Source: Alcanivorax profundi
GTDB taxonomy: Bacteria; Pseudomonadota; Gammaproteobacteria; Pseudomonadales; Alcanivoracaceae
Reading direction: 5' to 3'
Assembly: GCF_003597125.1 (NCBI RefSeq)
Contig: NZ_QYYA01000001.1
Coordinates: 248,001 to 312,000 of the forward strand
Length of the DNA stretch: 64,000 nucleotides
Shown here: piece after piece, positions 8,051 through 15,718 of the stretch
Position numbering within the stretch: position 1 is the first letter of the stretch
Layout: each line of letters opens with the position of its first letter
Made by a program: the position numbers and the translations under genes
Notes under the pieces: generated by a model
Seen by the model: only the letters and a program-made list of their open reading frames with translations
What the model was told of the DNA's origin: nothing
The model's database searches: none

Positions 8051-9352
8051 GTGAAGCCGGTGAAGGTGGGAATTGCAGGTCTGGGTACCGTTGGCTCAGG
8101 CACCGTAAACGTGCTCAAGCGCAATGCGCGTGATATCGCCCGTCGTGTGGGGCGTCCGATTGAAATTACGCACATTGGTGCTCGCCGTGACAACCCGGCC
8201 TGCGAGACTGACGGCATTCGCCTGTCCCGTGACATTTTTGCCGTGGCCAGCGACCCTGATATCGACATTCTTGTTGAGCTGATTGGCGGCACCGACACCG
8301 CTCGTGAGCTTGTCCTCACGGCCATTCGCAACGGCAAGCACATTGTGACCGCCAACAAGGCGCTGATCGCTGAGCATGGCAACGAGATCTTCCAGGCTGC
8401 CCAGGATAATGGCGTCGATGTGGCGTTCGAGGCCTCTGTGGCCGGTGGTATCCCGATTCTGAAATCCCTGGGTGAAGGTCTTGCGGCCAACCATATCCAC
8501 TGGCTGTCCGGGATTATCAACGGAACCGGCAACTTTATCCTGACGGAAATGGAAGAGGGCGGTCGTGATTTCAACGACGTGCTGGCCGAAGCCCAACAGC
8601 TGGGTTATGCCGAAGCGGACCCGACTTTCGACGTGGAAGGCATCGACGCTGCGCACAAGCTGACCATCCTCGCGTCCATCGCTTTTGGTATCCCGCTGCA
8701 GTTTTCCAAGGTCTACACCGAGGGAATCAGCCGAATCACTACGGAAGACGTGGCCAGCGCGGCCCATTTCGGTTATCGCATCAAGCACCTTGGCATCGCC
8801 AAGGACACGGGCAACGGGATTGAGCTGCGAGTGCACCCGACCCTGATTCCCAAGGAAGCGATGCTGTCTGCCGTCAACGGTGTCATGAATGCGGTGATGG
8901 TCAATGGCGATGCGGTTGGCCCGACCCTCTTCTATGGTGCCGGTGCTGGCGCCGAGCCGACTGCCTCTGCGGTGGTGGCCGATATTATTGAGCTGGGCCG
9001 TGCGCTGACCGTGGACCACGATGAGCGGGTGCCTTACCTCGGTTTCCATACCGATCATATGTCTGACGAGCCGATTCTGACCATTGATGACGTGACCTGC
9101 TGTTTCTACCTGCGTTTGCATGTGCAGGATCAGCGTGGGGTGCTGGCGGACATCACCCGAATCCTCAGCGACAACAACGTCAGTATTGATGCCATGGTGC
9201 AGCGCGAAGTGGATCAGGGGCTGGTGCCTATCGTGATGATGACCCACGAGGTCCGCGAGGGTGACATGAATGCCGCGCTCGACAAGATCGCTGCCCTTGA
9301 GACCGTGGATAGCGATATAATGCGCATCCGCGTGGAATCCCTGGACGCCTGA
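8051..9352 (+). CDS. hom: Homoserine dehydrogenase
   Basis: The enzyme reduces aspartate semialdehyde to homoserine, the branch point to threonine and methionine. This is the monofunctional form (433 residues from the GTG at 8051, which follows GAGGAAACG at good spacing; an upstream ATG at 8021 has no such site). It has VKVGIAGLGTVGSGT (NAD(P) site), LIGGTDTARELV, TANKALIAEHG, and the catalytic block AGGIPILKSLGEGLAANHI...GIINGTGNFILT. A C-terminal ACT domain (YLRLHVQDQRGVLADITRIL) probably senses threonine. Upstream of thrC by about 50 bases. Confidence 0.97.
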   Translation: MKPVKVGIAGLGTVGSGTVNVLKRNARDIARRVGRPIEITHIGARRDNPACETDGIRLSRDIFAVASDPDIDILVELIGGTDTARELVLTAIRNGKHIVTANKALIAEHGNEIFQAAQDNGVDVAFEASVAGGIPILKSLGEGLAANHIHWLSGIINGTGNFILTEMEEGGRDFNDVLAEAQQLGYAEADPTFDVEGIDAAHKLTILASIAFGIPLQFSKVYTEGISRITTEDVASAAHFGYRIKHLGIAKDTGNGIELRVHPTLIPKEAMLSAVNGVMNAVMVNGDAVGPTLFYGAGAGAEPTASAVVADIIELGRALTVDHDERVPYLGFHTDHMSDEPILTIDDVTCCFYLRLHVQDQRGVLADITRILSDNNVSIDAMVQREVDQGLVPIVMMTHEVREGDMNAALDKIAALETVDSDIMRIRVESLDA

Positions 9353-9401
9353 TTTTTGTCGTCTGGCGGCAGACGCCAGACGTCCGATGCTTTAAAAAGA
9401 G

Positions 9402-10493
9402 ATGAAGACTATGCCTTTTCGTGACCGTTACACCGGCCTGATCAACCGCTACCGTGACCACCTGCCGGTGAATGATGACACGCCGATCATCAGCCTGGGT
9501 GAAGGTAACACCCCGCTGATCCGCCTGAAGAACATCCCCAAGATGTTGGGCAAGGATGTGGACATCTACGTCAAATACGAAGGCCTGAATCCCACGGGGT
9601 CGTTCAAGGACCGCGGTATGACCATGGCCGTTACCAAGGCCGTGGAAGAGGGCAGTAATGCCATTATCTGTGCCTCCACCGGGAATACCTCTGCGGCCGC
9701 TGCGGCCTACGCGGCTCGGGCCGGCATCACCGCCTTTGTACTGATCCCGGAAGGCAAGATTGCCATGGGCAAGCTGGCTCAGGCGATGATGTACGGTGCG
9801 GTGATCATGCAGATCCGTGGCAACTTCGACCAGGGTATGGAGTTGGTGAAGCAGGTAGCCGAAAAAGCACCGGTGACCATCGTTAACTCGGTGAACCCCT
9901 ACCGCCTGCAGGGCCAGAAGTCTGCTGCCTTTGAAATCGTGGAAGAGCTGGGCCGTGCCCCGGATTTCCACTGCTTGCCAGTGGGCAATGCGGGCAACAT
10001 CACCGCGCACTGGATGGGCTACAGCGAATACAAGAAAGCTGGCGTAGTGAATGCGGCGCCCAAGATGGTGGGCTACCAGGCAGAAGGCGCCGCACCGTTC
10101 CTGCGCGGCGGCCCGGTCAGTGATCCGGAAACGGTCGCTACAGCGATCCGTATCGGTAACCCGCAGTCCTGGGACAAGGCCTGGGCCCTGCAGGAGGAGT
10201 CTGGCGGCTGGTTCGATGAATTGACCGACCAGGAAATTCTGGCAGCCCAGAAGCTGCTGGCCGAGAAAGAAGGCGTGTTCTGTGAGCCTGCTTCTGCTGC
10301 GTCTCTGGGCGGTGCTATGCGCGATATCCAGAGCGGCAAGATCCCGGAGGGGTCCACCATCGTGTGCACCCTCACTGGTAACGGCCTGAAAGACCCCGAT
10401 ACCGCCATTGCGCAGTGTCAGGACAGCCGCATGGTGACCATTGATGCGGACCTGGACGCGGTGAAAGGCGCGATCCTGTCCAATATGTCCTGA
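9402..10493 (+). CDS. thrC: Threonine synthase
   Basis: ThrC converts O-phosphohomoserine to threonine with PLP. The 363-residue short form shows SLGEGNTPLIRL, the PLP-lysine motif NPTGSFKDRGM, CASTGNTSAAAAAYAARAG, and the glycine-rich phosphate loop PVGNAGNITAHWMGY. The start at 9402 is taken, but an in-frame ATG at 9411 sits at a better distance from AAAGAG and could be the true one. thrB is not nearby. An intrinsic terminator follows. Confidence 0.95.
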   Translation: MKTMPFRDRYTGLINRYRDHLPVNDDTPIISLGEGNTPLIRLKNIPKMLGKDVDIYVKYEGLNPTGSFKDRGMTMAVTKAVEEGSNAIICASTGNTSAAAAAYAARAGITAFVLIPEGKIAMGKLAQAMMYGAVIMQIRGNFDQGMELVKQVAEKAPVTIVNSVNPYRLQGQKSAAFEIVEELGRAPDFHCLPVGNAGNITAHWMGYSEYKKAGVVNAAPKMVGYQAEGAAPFLRGGPVSDPETVATAIRIGNPQSWDKAWALQEESGGWFDELTDQEILAAQKLLAEKEGVFCEPASAASLGGAMRDIQSGKIPEGSTIVCTLTGNGLKDPDTAIAQCQDSRMVTIDADLDAVKGAILSNMS

Positions 10494-10520
10494 TCCCTGC
10501 CGGGTATCGGGAAGACGAGA

Positions 10521-10548
10521 AACGGAGCGCCTGGCGCTCCGTTTTTTT
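10521..10548 (+). terminator. Intrinsic terminator behind thrC
   Basis: ACGGAGCGC (10522-10530) pairs with GCGCTCCGT (10534-10542) around a CTG loop and runs into seven Ts. Confidence 0.9.
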
Positions 10549-10642
10549 ATGGCCGTTGCCGTTGGGCTTGCCAGCGAGTCGCTTGAAGGGCGAAGGCGTT
10601 GAGGATTAGATAGGGGCTATGCGGACCATGGAGGGCCAGACC

Positions 10643-10852
10643 ATGAGCTTTCAGGTGACGGTGACCGGGTTTAGCCAGGATGAACGACTCGACTGGGTGA
10701 TGCTGCTGTCCTGCGGCCATCGCCAGCATGTGCGCCATCAGCCCCCGTTCATCAATCGCCCCTGGGTGACCAGCGAGGCAGGCCGTCATCAGCATCTGGG
10801 CATGGTGGTCACTTGTACCCAGTGCCAGCGGTGCATGCCGCTACCGCGATAG
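10643..10852 (+). CDS. DUF3565 family protein
   Basis: A 69-residue protein with the DUF3565 pattern: TGFSQDERLDWVMLLSCGHRQHVRHQPPFINRPWV, then a CTQCQRC cluster at the C-terminus. The CGH...H and CxxCxxC residues suggest a metal site, most likely zinc, but the function of the family is unknown to me. The ATG at 10643 is chosen because GGAGG lies nine bases upstream. It stands alone, convergent with the esterase gene. Confidence 0.85.
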   Translation: MSFQVTVTGFSQDERLDWVMLLSCGHRQHVRHQPPFINRPWVTSEAGRHQHLGMVVTCTQCQRCMPLPR

Positions 10853-10900
10853 CGGTGTCATCTGCCAGGCGTCGGCGGCCATCTCCGGTGTCTACGGAAA

Positions 10901-10952
10901 ATTCTATGGTGCCCGGCAGAGCCCTGTTAGCTGTTGCGGGTCACCATAGAAT
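10901..10952. repeat. Perfect 11-base inverted repeat between convergent genes
   Basis: ATTCTATGGTG (10901-10911) faces its exact complement at 10942-10952, with partly pairing CCCG/CGGG and CAG/CTG inside. It lies between the stop codons of two convergent genes, but there is no T-tract, so a role as terminator or processing site is only a guess. Confidence 0.4.
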
Positions 10953-11030
10953 CTCCCACAGCCGAAAACCTAACGACAGCCGAGGTTGCCGGACGAGCTT
11001 TTGCGCCGTGTTTAATGTGGGAGCAGGCCT

Positions 11031-12257
11031 TCAACGCAGCCGTGTGTGCCGGTTGATAGTGTGCTGCAGACCAAACAGGGACGGCAAGTGTGGACCAATC
11101 ACGCCTTTTCCGGTGGTCAGCAATGCACCGCTCAGATCCCGTTGCGGGTCGGCCCAGCAATAAATACTGATAAAGCCCAGATGCCCAAACGCTTTTGGCG
11201 CGCCGGGGCCAAACATACCCATTCCCCGGTTGCCGAGCATGAACCCGTTGGAAAAGTTCAGCGGCAACATCAGGCTGCGATCGAAGCGAGGCCGGTGATA
11301 GGCCGGTTCCAGCGCACGCGCCACGGTCTCTGGCTGAAAAATCTGTTGGCCATCGTAGCGTCCCTCGTTAAGCAGCATCTGAAAGAAGCGACTTGCTTCT
11401 TCCGCTGTAGCATAGAGGTTGCCCGCAGGGACAATGATGTCCTGGAAACGATCATCGTTTGAGACTTCCACGACCTCATCAATGCTTCCCCCCACCGCGT
11501 GATTGAGGAACAGATCGACCAGCTTGAATGGCACGCCGGTGGACACATCCAGCGCCCGTTCCGGACCCGTGCCGCCAAAGGTGAAATACTTCATGCCCAT
11601 GGGCTTGCGCACCACCCGGTCCAGCGTGGCATTCAGATCTTCACCGGTTACAGCCTCAACGATGCGACCGACAATAAAGCCCGCGGTCACCGCATGGTAG
11701 GCCTGAGCATTCAGGGTGGTTGGCTTGGCCGCACACAGCAGGTCAAAAATTTCTTCTGGCCGGAAAAGAATCTCCGGAGATACCGGCTCTTGGGGGCGGG
11801 GGATACCTGCCTGGTGAGTTAGCAGTTGGCGGAGGGTGGTGCGGCCCTTGCCATTCTGGCCGTACTGCGGCAGGTAGCGGGTCACGGGATCATCCAGGTC
11901 CAGCTGTCCTTGCTCCACCAGATGATGAATCATCATTGCGGCCACCACCTTGGAGGCCGAGAACAGGCAGACCGGTGTGTCTGGTGTCATGACACGCTGG
12001 GTATCGGGATTTGCAAACCCGATACTGCGGTTGAGCATGATCTCTCCGTGACGGCGCAGGCACAGGCTGATGGCCGGGCTCATGCCGCCGCGATACAGTT
12101 TTCGGGTTGCGCGCCAGATGGATTCCACCTGCTCCGAGGCCATGCCGGTTTTTTCCAGCGGCGCCTCTTCACCGTGGCGGACCAGGGAATCCAGACTGCG
12201 GGGGATCGGGTTGCCGTGCTTGCTGATGAGCCGGCGGACGCGGGGACGTAGAGCCAT
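11031..12257 (-). CDS. Serine beta-lactamase-like hydrolase (class C / esterase EstB type)
   Basis: A 408-residue protein of the beta-lactamase/transpeptidase-like family. The SxxK nucleophile motif is visible as LFSASKVVAAMMIHHL, followed by the conserved QGQLDLDDPVTRYLPQYG and TLRQLLTHQAGIP. Tyr of the YxN/YxG position is probably AYHAVTAG. C-terminal blocks FSNGFMLGN and FGHLGFISIYCWADP fit esterase-type members. No signal peptide is evident, which argues for a cytoplasmic esterase/lipase or transacylase rather than an antibiotic-resistance enzyme. It is divergent from the Mpo1-like gene. Confidence 0.85.
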   Translation of the reverse strand: MALRPRVRRLISKHGNPIPRSLDSLVRHGEEAPLEKTGMASEQVESIWRATRKLYRGGMSPAISLCLRRHGEIMLNRSIGFANPDTQRVMTPDTPVCLFSASKVVAAMMIHHLVEQGQLDLDDPVTRYLPQYGQNGKGRTTLRQLLTHQAGIPRPQEPVSPEILFRPEEIFDLLCAAKPTTLNAQAYHAVTAGFIVGRIVEAVTGEDLNATLDRVVRKPMGMKYFTFGGTGPERALDVSTGVPFKLVDLFLNHAVGGSIDEVVEVSNDDRFQDIIVPAGNLYATAEEASRFFQMLLNEGRYDGQQIFQPETVARALEPAYHRPRFDRSLMLPLNFSNGFMLGNRGMGMFGPGAPKAFGHLGFISIYCWADPQRDLSGALLTTGKGVIGPHLPSLFGLQHTINRHTRLR

Positions 12258-12515
12258 ATTGTTTTAACCTGTTAAGCCCGAGCTCAGGTTGGCGCGGGAC
12301 GAGAACACTGTGTATACAAATTATTTTCCGTGTTTTTCAGTACCTTGCATTGGCAGCAGGGCCTTTGACGGGTGGCGCAATTTCACCCGAATCCTGTCCT
12401 CATCTGACCAGGTCAACGGAGGTACAATCAGCCTGAGATTACAAGTTTTTGTGCCTGCTGCCTTGGATGATCCCGGTATAACATAATGGTGTCAGGTCGG
12501 ATTCAGGAGAGAGCG

Positions 12516-12833
12516 ATGAATACCATCAAACAGTCAGATTTCCAGAGCTTTGCAGAGTTCTACCCCTATTACCTGCAGGAGCATGGCGATCCCACTTGTC
12601 GTCGTTTGCACTTTTTCGGCACCCTCGGGGTGATCTCGATTGTGTTGGGGGTCATTTACACCGGCAACCTGTGGGGCCTGATCTGGGTACCCATCGTGGG
12701 CTATGGCTTTGCCTGGGTAGGACATTTCTTTTTTGAGAAAAATCGCCCGGCGACCTTCAAGCATCCCTGGTACAGCCTTGCCGGTGACTTTGTGATGTTC
12801 AAGGATATTCTTGTCGGCCGGATCAGCTGGTAA
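12516..12833 (+). CDS. Mpo1-like / DUF962 family membrane protein
   Basis: A 105-residue protein with FAEFYPYYLQEHGDPTCRRLHFFGT at the N-terminus and two hydrophobic segments, then GYGFAWVGHFFFEKNRPATFKHPWYSLAGDFVMF. The His positions (EHGDP, RRLHFFG, VGHFFFEKN) match the DUF962 family; yeast Mpo1 of this family is a dioxygenase acting on 2-hydroxy fatty acids. Whether this bacterial protein has that activity is inference. ATG chosen at 12516 behind AGGAGAGAGCG. It is 11 bases upstream of the truncated globin gene and probably co-transcribed. Confidence 0.85.
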   Translation: MNTIKQSDFQSFAEFYPYYLQEHGDPTCRRLHFFGTLGVISIVLGVIYTGNLWGLIWVPIVGYGFAWVGHFFFEKNRPATFKHPWYSLAGDFVMFKDILVGRISW

Positions 12834-12844
12834 GAGGAAAACTG

Positions 12845-13273
12845 ATGACGGCGGTGGAGATCTTTGTGCCGGGTCAGGCGCAGCCAGACGATGCGTCGTT
12901 GCCGGATCTGGATTGCAAAAACAATATCGATGCCATGGTCTACGGCTTCTATCAGCGTATGCTGGAAGACCCGGAGATGGCACCGGTATTTTTTGACGTA
13001 GCCGGGATCGATCTCAACGCACATTTACCGCTGATCTGCCAGTACTGGCACAAGATGCTGCTGGGGGACAGAACCTACCAGCGGCACATGATGGAAAAGC
13101 ATCGGGCGCTGGATGACAAGATCCCGCTCACCGGTGTGCATCACGAGCGCTGGCTCGGCCATTTTATGGCCAATCTTGAGGGACGTTTTGCCGGGCCCAA
13201 CACCGACCGGGCCAAACGCCTTGCGGCCCGGGTAATGGATAATCTTTACCGCCAGCTCAGTATGCGCCGTTAG
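12845..13273 (+). CDS. Group III truncated hemoglobin
   Basis: A 142-residue globin of the 2-over-2 type. It shows MVYGFYQRMLEDPEMAPVFFDVAGIDLNAHLPLICQYWHKMLLG and MMEKHRALDDKIPLTGVHHERWLGHF; the proximal heme ligand is expected to be the second His in GVHHERW. This pattern (KIPLT.VHHERW) is characteristic of group III truncated globins, whose substrates are not settled (oxygen, NO or sulfide have been proposed). It follows the Mpo1-like gene in a likely operon, so a link of heme/O2 chemistry with lipid oxidation is possible. The end overlaps the convergent regulator gene by 17 bases. Confidence 0.9.
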   Translation: MTAVEIFVPGQAQPDDASLPDLDCKNNIDAMVYGFYQRMLEDPEMAPVFFDVAGIDLNAHLPLICQYWHKMLLGDRTYQRHMMEKHRALDDKIPLTGVHHERWLGHFMANLEGRFAGPNTDRAKRLAARVMDNLYRQLSMRR

Positions 13274-14222
13274 TCTTGCGCCACCGGGCAGGAGTGTCGC
13301 CCGCTTCGCGCTGGAACAACCGAATAAAATAGCTGACATTCTCGTATCCCACCTGGTGGGCAATCTGCTGCACAGACAGTGCCCCACTGATCAACAGCTT
13401 CTTGGCACGATCTATTCTGACTTTCTGCAGGTACAGGTGAGGCGCAAGTCCGGTAGCAAGGGTAAAGCGTCGCTTCAGGTTCCGCTCGCTGAACCCGAAC
13501 CGGGAGGCGAGCTGCTCCAGTGACATTGACGCCTGCGGGTTGCTTTCAAGCCACTCCTGCACGGCAAGGATGGCCGCATCATCGTGGCGCCGGGTGCCGG
13601 GCAGAACCGGGCGCATCTGGATTGGGCTTGAGACCAGCAGGTGCGCGGCGCAGAGCTGGGCAAAGTGGTCTCCACGGTCATTGGCCAGCAGTGCCAACAG
13701 GGCATCGAAACTGCCGTGCAACGAACCGGTGCTGTATAACCAGCGATCCTGAAGGTAGCTCTCTCTGGCCCGAAAGTGGCATTCCGTGTAGCGCTGCTGA
13801 AGCGTGGGGAGAAACGCCCAGTGGGTGTTGATACACAAGCCGTTGACGAGTCCCGTGGCTGCCAGTGGGACAATGCCGGTGGACAGGGTAAGCACAACGC
13901 GCTTTGCTTCACAGTGCCGGGCCAGATATGCCAACCCGCGCCGCGTCGGGCTGGGGGTATGCTCCAGTACCGGACCTTCAATGGCCGGGAAAATCAGCCA
14001 GTCTACTGGACGCGACTCTTCCAGAGGGGAGTCTGTCTCAATGCCAATCCCTCCAGCTGCATCGAGCCGGGTGTCCGCTGCGTTCGCCAGCAGGTGAACC
14101 CGGTAAGCCGCTGCCAGCCCTGTCTGCTTTTCCAGCAAAGAGACAATACGGAAGAAGTCGGTCACCGCGAACAGGCTCATGGCCCAGCAGCCAGGGGTGA
14201 CGACAATACCGATGTTTTTCAT
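13257..14222 (-). CDS. GlxA-family transcriptional regulator (DJ-1/PfpI domain + AraC helix-turn-helix)
   Basis: A 321-residue regulator. The N-terminal part (about 1-190) is a class I glutamine-amidotransferase-like domain beginning IGIVVTPGCWAMSLFAVTDFFR. The C-terminal part has two AraC helix-turn-helix units: SLEQLASRFGFSERNLKRRFTLATGLAPHLYLQKVRIDRAKKLL and SVQQIAHQVGYENVSYFIRLFQREAG. Residues around the usual nucleophile position read LTLSTG, so the amidotransferase-like domain lacks a catalytic Cys and is probably a sensor. It is divergent from the alpha/beta hydrolase gene, which may be its target. Confidence 0.9.
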   Translation of the reverse strand: MKNIGIVVTPGCWAMSLFAVTDFFRIVSLLEKQTGLAAAYRVHLLANAADTRLDAAGGIGIETDSPLEESRPVDWLIFPAIEGPVLEHTPSPTRRGLAYLARHCEAKRVVLTLSTGIVPLAATGLVNGLCINTHWAFLPTLQQRYTECHFRARESYLQDRWLYSTGSLHGSFDALLALLANDRGDHFAQLCAAHLLVSSPIQMRPVLPGTRRHDDAAILAVQEWLESNPQASMSLEQLASRFGFSERNLKRRFTLATGLAPHLYLQKVRIDRAKKLLISGALSVQQIAHQVGYENVSYFIRLFQREAGDTPARWRKTNGAY

Positions 14223-14320
14223 AGACAGGGGAACGCATGATGGCCTGAATGGACTATCATTTTGCCTGTGCGGGAATGGAACAGGAAGAGGGGGCTGGGG
14301 ACAATACAGGGGTCACAGTA

Positions 14321-15142
14321 ATGGCGAAGCCGGGGACAGACATGACAGAGCCAACAGGGTTTTTGCAGAAAGGGGGCGAGAGGCTATTACCGTTGCCCGG
14401 GCTGGGGGTGGTCTATACCAAAATCTGGCCTGGTGACCCGCGCAAGGCTCCGTTGCTGTTGCTGCATGATTCGCTTGGGTGTGTGGCGTTGTGGCGGGAT
14501 TTCCCCGAGCAGCTCAAGGTCGCCACTGGGCGCACGGTCATTGCCTATGATCGCCCGGGTTTTGGCCGCTCTCCCAACCGGACGGACCCACTCCCGGTGT
14601 CGTTCGTGGAAGACGAAGCTACTGTGGTGGTGGCGCTGTGTGATGCGCTTGATCTGAATCGGGTCGCTTTACTGGGGCACAGTGTGGGGGGCGGAATGGC
14701 GCTGGCGAGTGCCGTGGCTCTTGGGGTGCGTTGTGTTGCCGTGATTACCCTGGCAGCCCAGGGCTTTGTGGAAAAGCAGACCCGGTGCGGGATCGAGGCG
14801 GCGAAGGTCGCTTTTTCAGACCCCGTACAGAGGGAGAAGTTATCACGGTATCATGGTGACAAAACGGATTCGGTGTTGGCTGCCTGGATTGATACCTGGC
14901 TGGGTGAGTCGTTCAGTGACTGGAATCTGGATCAGCTATTGTCGTCCATGCAGCGACCCTGGCTGTGTCTTCATGGCGATGCCGATGAATATGGATCGGT
15001 GGCTCACCCCCTGCGGTTAAATGATCAGGCGCTGGTTAAGGGGGAGCTGAGGATTTTGCCAGGCGGAGGGCATTTCCCGCACCGTGAAAATAGCTCGTTG
15101 GTCGTAGAGGCCGTGAGAGGCTTTCTGCAAGAGAAAGCCTGA
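14321..15142 (+). CDS. Alpha/beta hydrolase
   Basis: About 273 residues from the ATG at 14321 (AGGGG eight bases upstream); a further in-frame ATG at 14342 is an alternative and an upstream ATG at 14249 lacks support. Visible: oxyanion-hole segment LLLHDSLGCVALWRDF, AYDRPGFGRS, nucleophile elbow LLGHSVGGGMALA, acid region LCLHGDADEYG and the catalytic histidine in GGGHFPHREN. Substrate cannot be read from the sequence. It is transcribed away from the GlxA-type regulator gene. Confidence 0.85.
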   Translation: MAKPGTDMTEPTGFLQKGGERLLPLPGLGVVYTKIWPGDPRKAPLLLLHDSLGCVALWRDFPEQLKVATGRTVIAYDRPGFGRSPNRTDPLPVSFVEDEATVVVALCDALDLNRVALLGHSVGGGMALASAVALGVRCVAVITLAAQGFVEKQTRCGIEAAKVAFSDPVQREKLSRYHGDKTDSVLAAWIDTWLGESFSDWNLDQLLSSMQRPWLCLHGDADEYGSVAHPLRLNDQALVKGELRILPGGGHFPHRENSSLVVEAVRGFLQEKA

Positions 15143-15157
15143 GCCGCATGACAGGCT

Positions 15158-15331
15158 TTACAGCATGGGTACCAGCCAGTTGCCGAGCAGTAGCCCGGCG
15201 CCGCCAAGATAACAACTGCCGATGAGAATCGGGTCGGACTGCAATGCGTTCCGCCTGGCGTGGTAGTAGAGCCCGGCAGCCAGCAGGCACAGTGCGACCA
15301 GCCCCACCGTTATCCCCATTATTGTGTGCAT
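15158..15331 (-). CDS. Small hypothetical membrane protein (57 residues)
   Basis: An ATG at 15329-15331 with GAGG seven bases upstream opens a frame starting MHTIMGITVGLVALCLLAAG and ending in NWLVPML. Two hydrophobic helices (about 4-22 and 36-54) are joined by a basic loop HARRNALQSD, as in small inner-membrane proteins. I do not recognise a family. It lies between the alpha/beta hydrolase and a MITE-like element. Confidence 0.5.
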   Translation of the reverse strand: MHTIMGITVGLVALCLLAAGLYYHARRNALQSDPILIGSCYLGGAGLLLGNWLVPML

Positions 15332-15718
15332 GTCAGTGCCTCGTCATCGTGGCGATACCTTGGGAGCCTCTGAATGACTCCTTGCGTACTCAGCGCGACC
15401 TGGAGCGTGCAGCTGTTGTGTCTTGTCTCGATGGTCAGGGTGGTTCCCTTTCCTAGAGGCAAGGCGCAGCAGATGGGCGCTCCAGGCCTCGCCCTCCGGG
15501 TCTTTCAGGCTGATCCACACTCGTTGTTGCACTTTCTCGACAGGCAACCAGCATGCCTTCAAAAGTGCGCCTAGATTGTGAATCAGCCTGAAAGACTGAG
15601 CATGCAAGGAGTCATTCAGAGGCTCCCTTGTTGTAACGCCTGCCGAACTTGACGGTCAATGTTCTGACTTGCTGACCAGACAAGCGGACGCTGGCCGGCG
15701 AGGGGAGCAGGTCTCGGG
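15332..15718. other. Intergenic region occupied by the MITE-like element
   Basis: Between the small membrane protein and the CoA-transferase gene only the 266-base inverted-repeat element and about 90 bases of unremarkable sequence are seen. No convincing gene. Confidence 0.6.
15362..15627. mobile_element. MITE-like element or insertion-sequence relic with 32-base terminal inverted repeats
   Basis: The 266-base segment begins GGGAGCCTCTGAATGACTCC and ends with its complement. The 32-base termini (15362-15393 and 15596-15627) differ at only two positions. A second inverted pair (15501-15519 and 15577-15595, one mismatch) adjoins the right terminus. No transposase is encoded; the 87-codon minus-strand frame inside shows no family resemblance. 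A clear target duplication is not visible beyond a possible TT. Confidence 0.7.

Noticed and set aside
11031-12257. Beta-lactamase-like gene as an antibiotic-resistance determinant
   Set aside because: No signal peptide and an esterase-like pattern around the SASK motif point to a general hydrolase.
12305-12325. Possible LexA box (ACTGTGTATAC) upstream of the Mpo1-like gene
   Set aside because: Only the left half fits; the right CAG half is missing.
15344-15607. 87-codon minus-strand frame in the MITE-like element as a transposase remnant
   Set aside because: No DDE-type or other transposase motif can be seen, and it runs across one terminal repeat.
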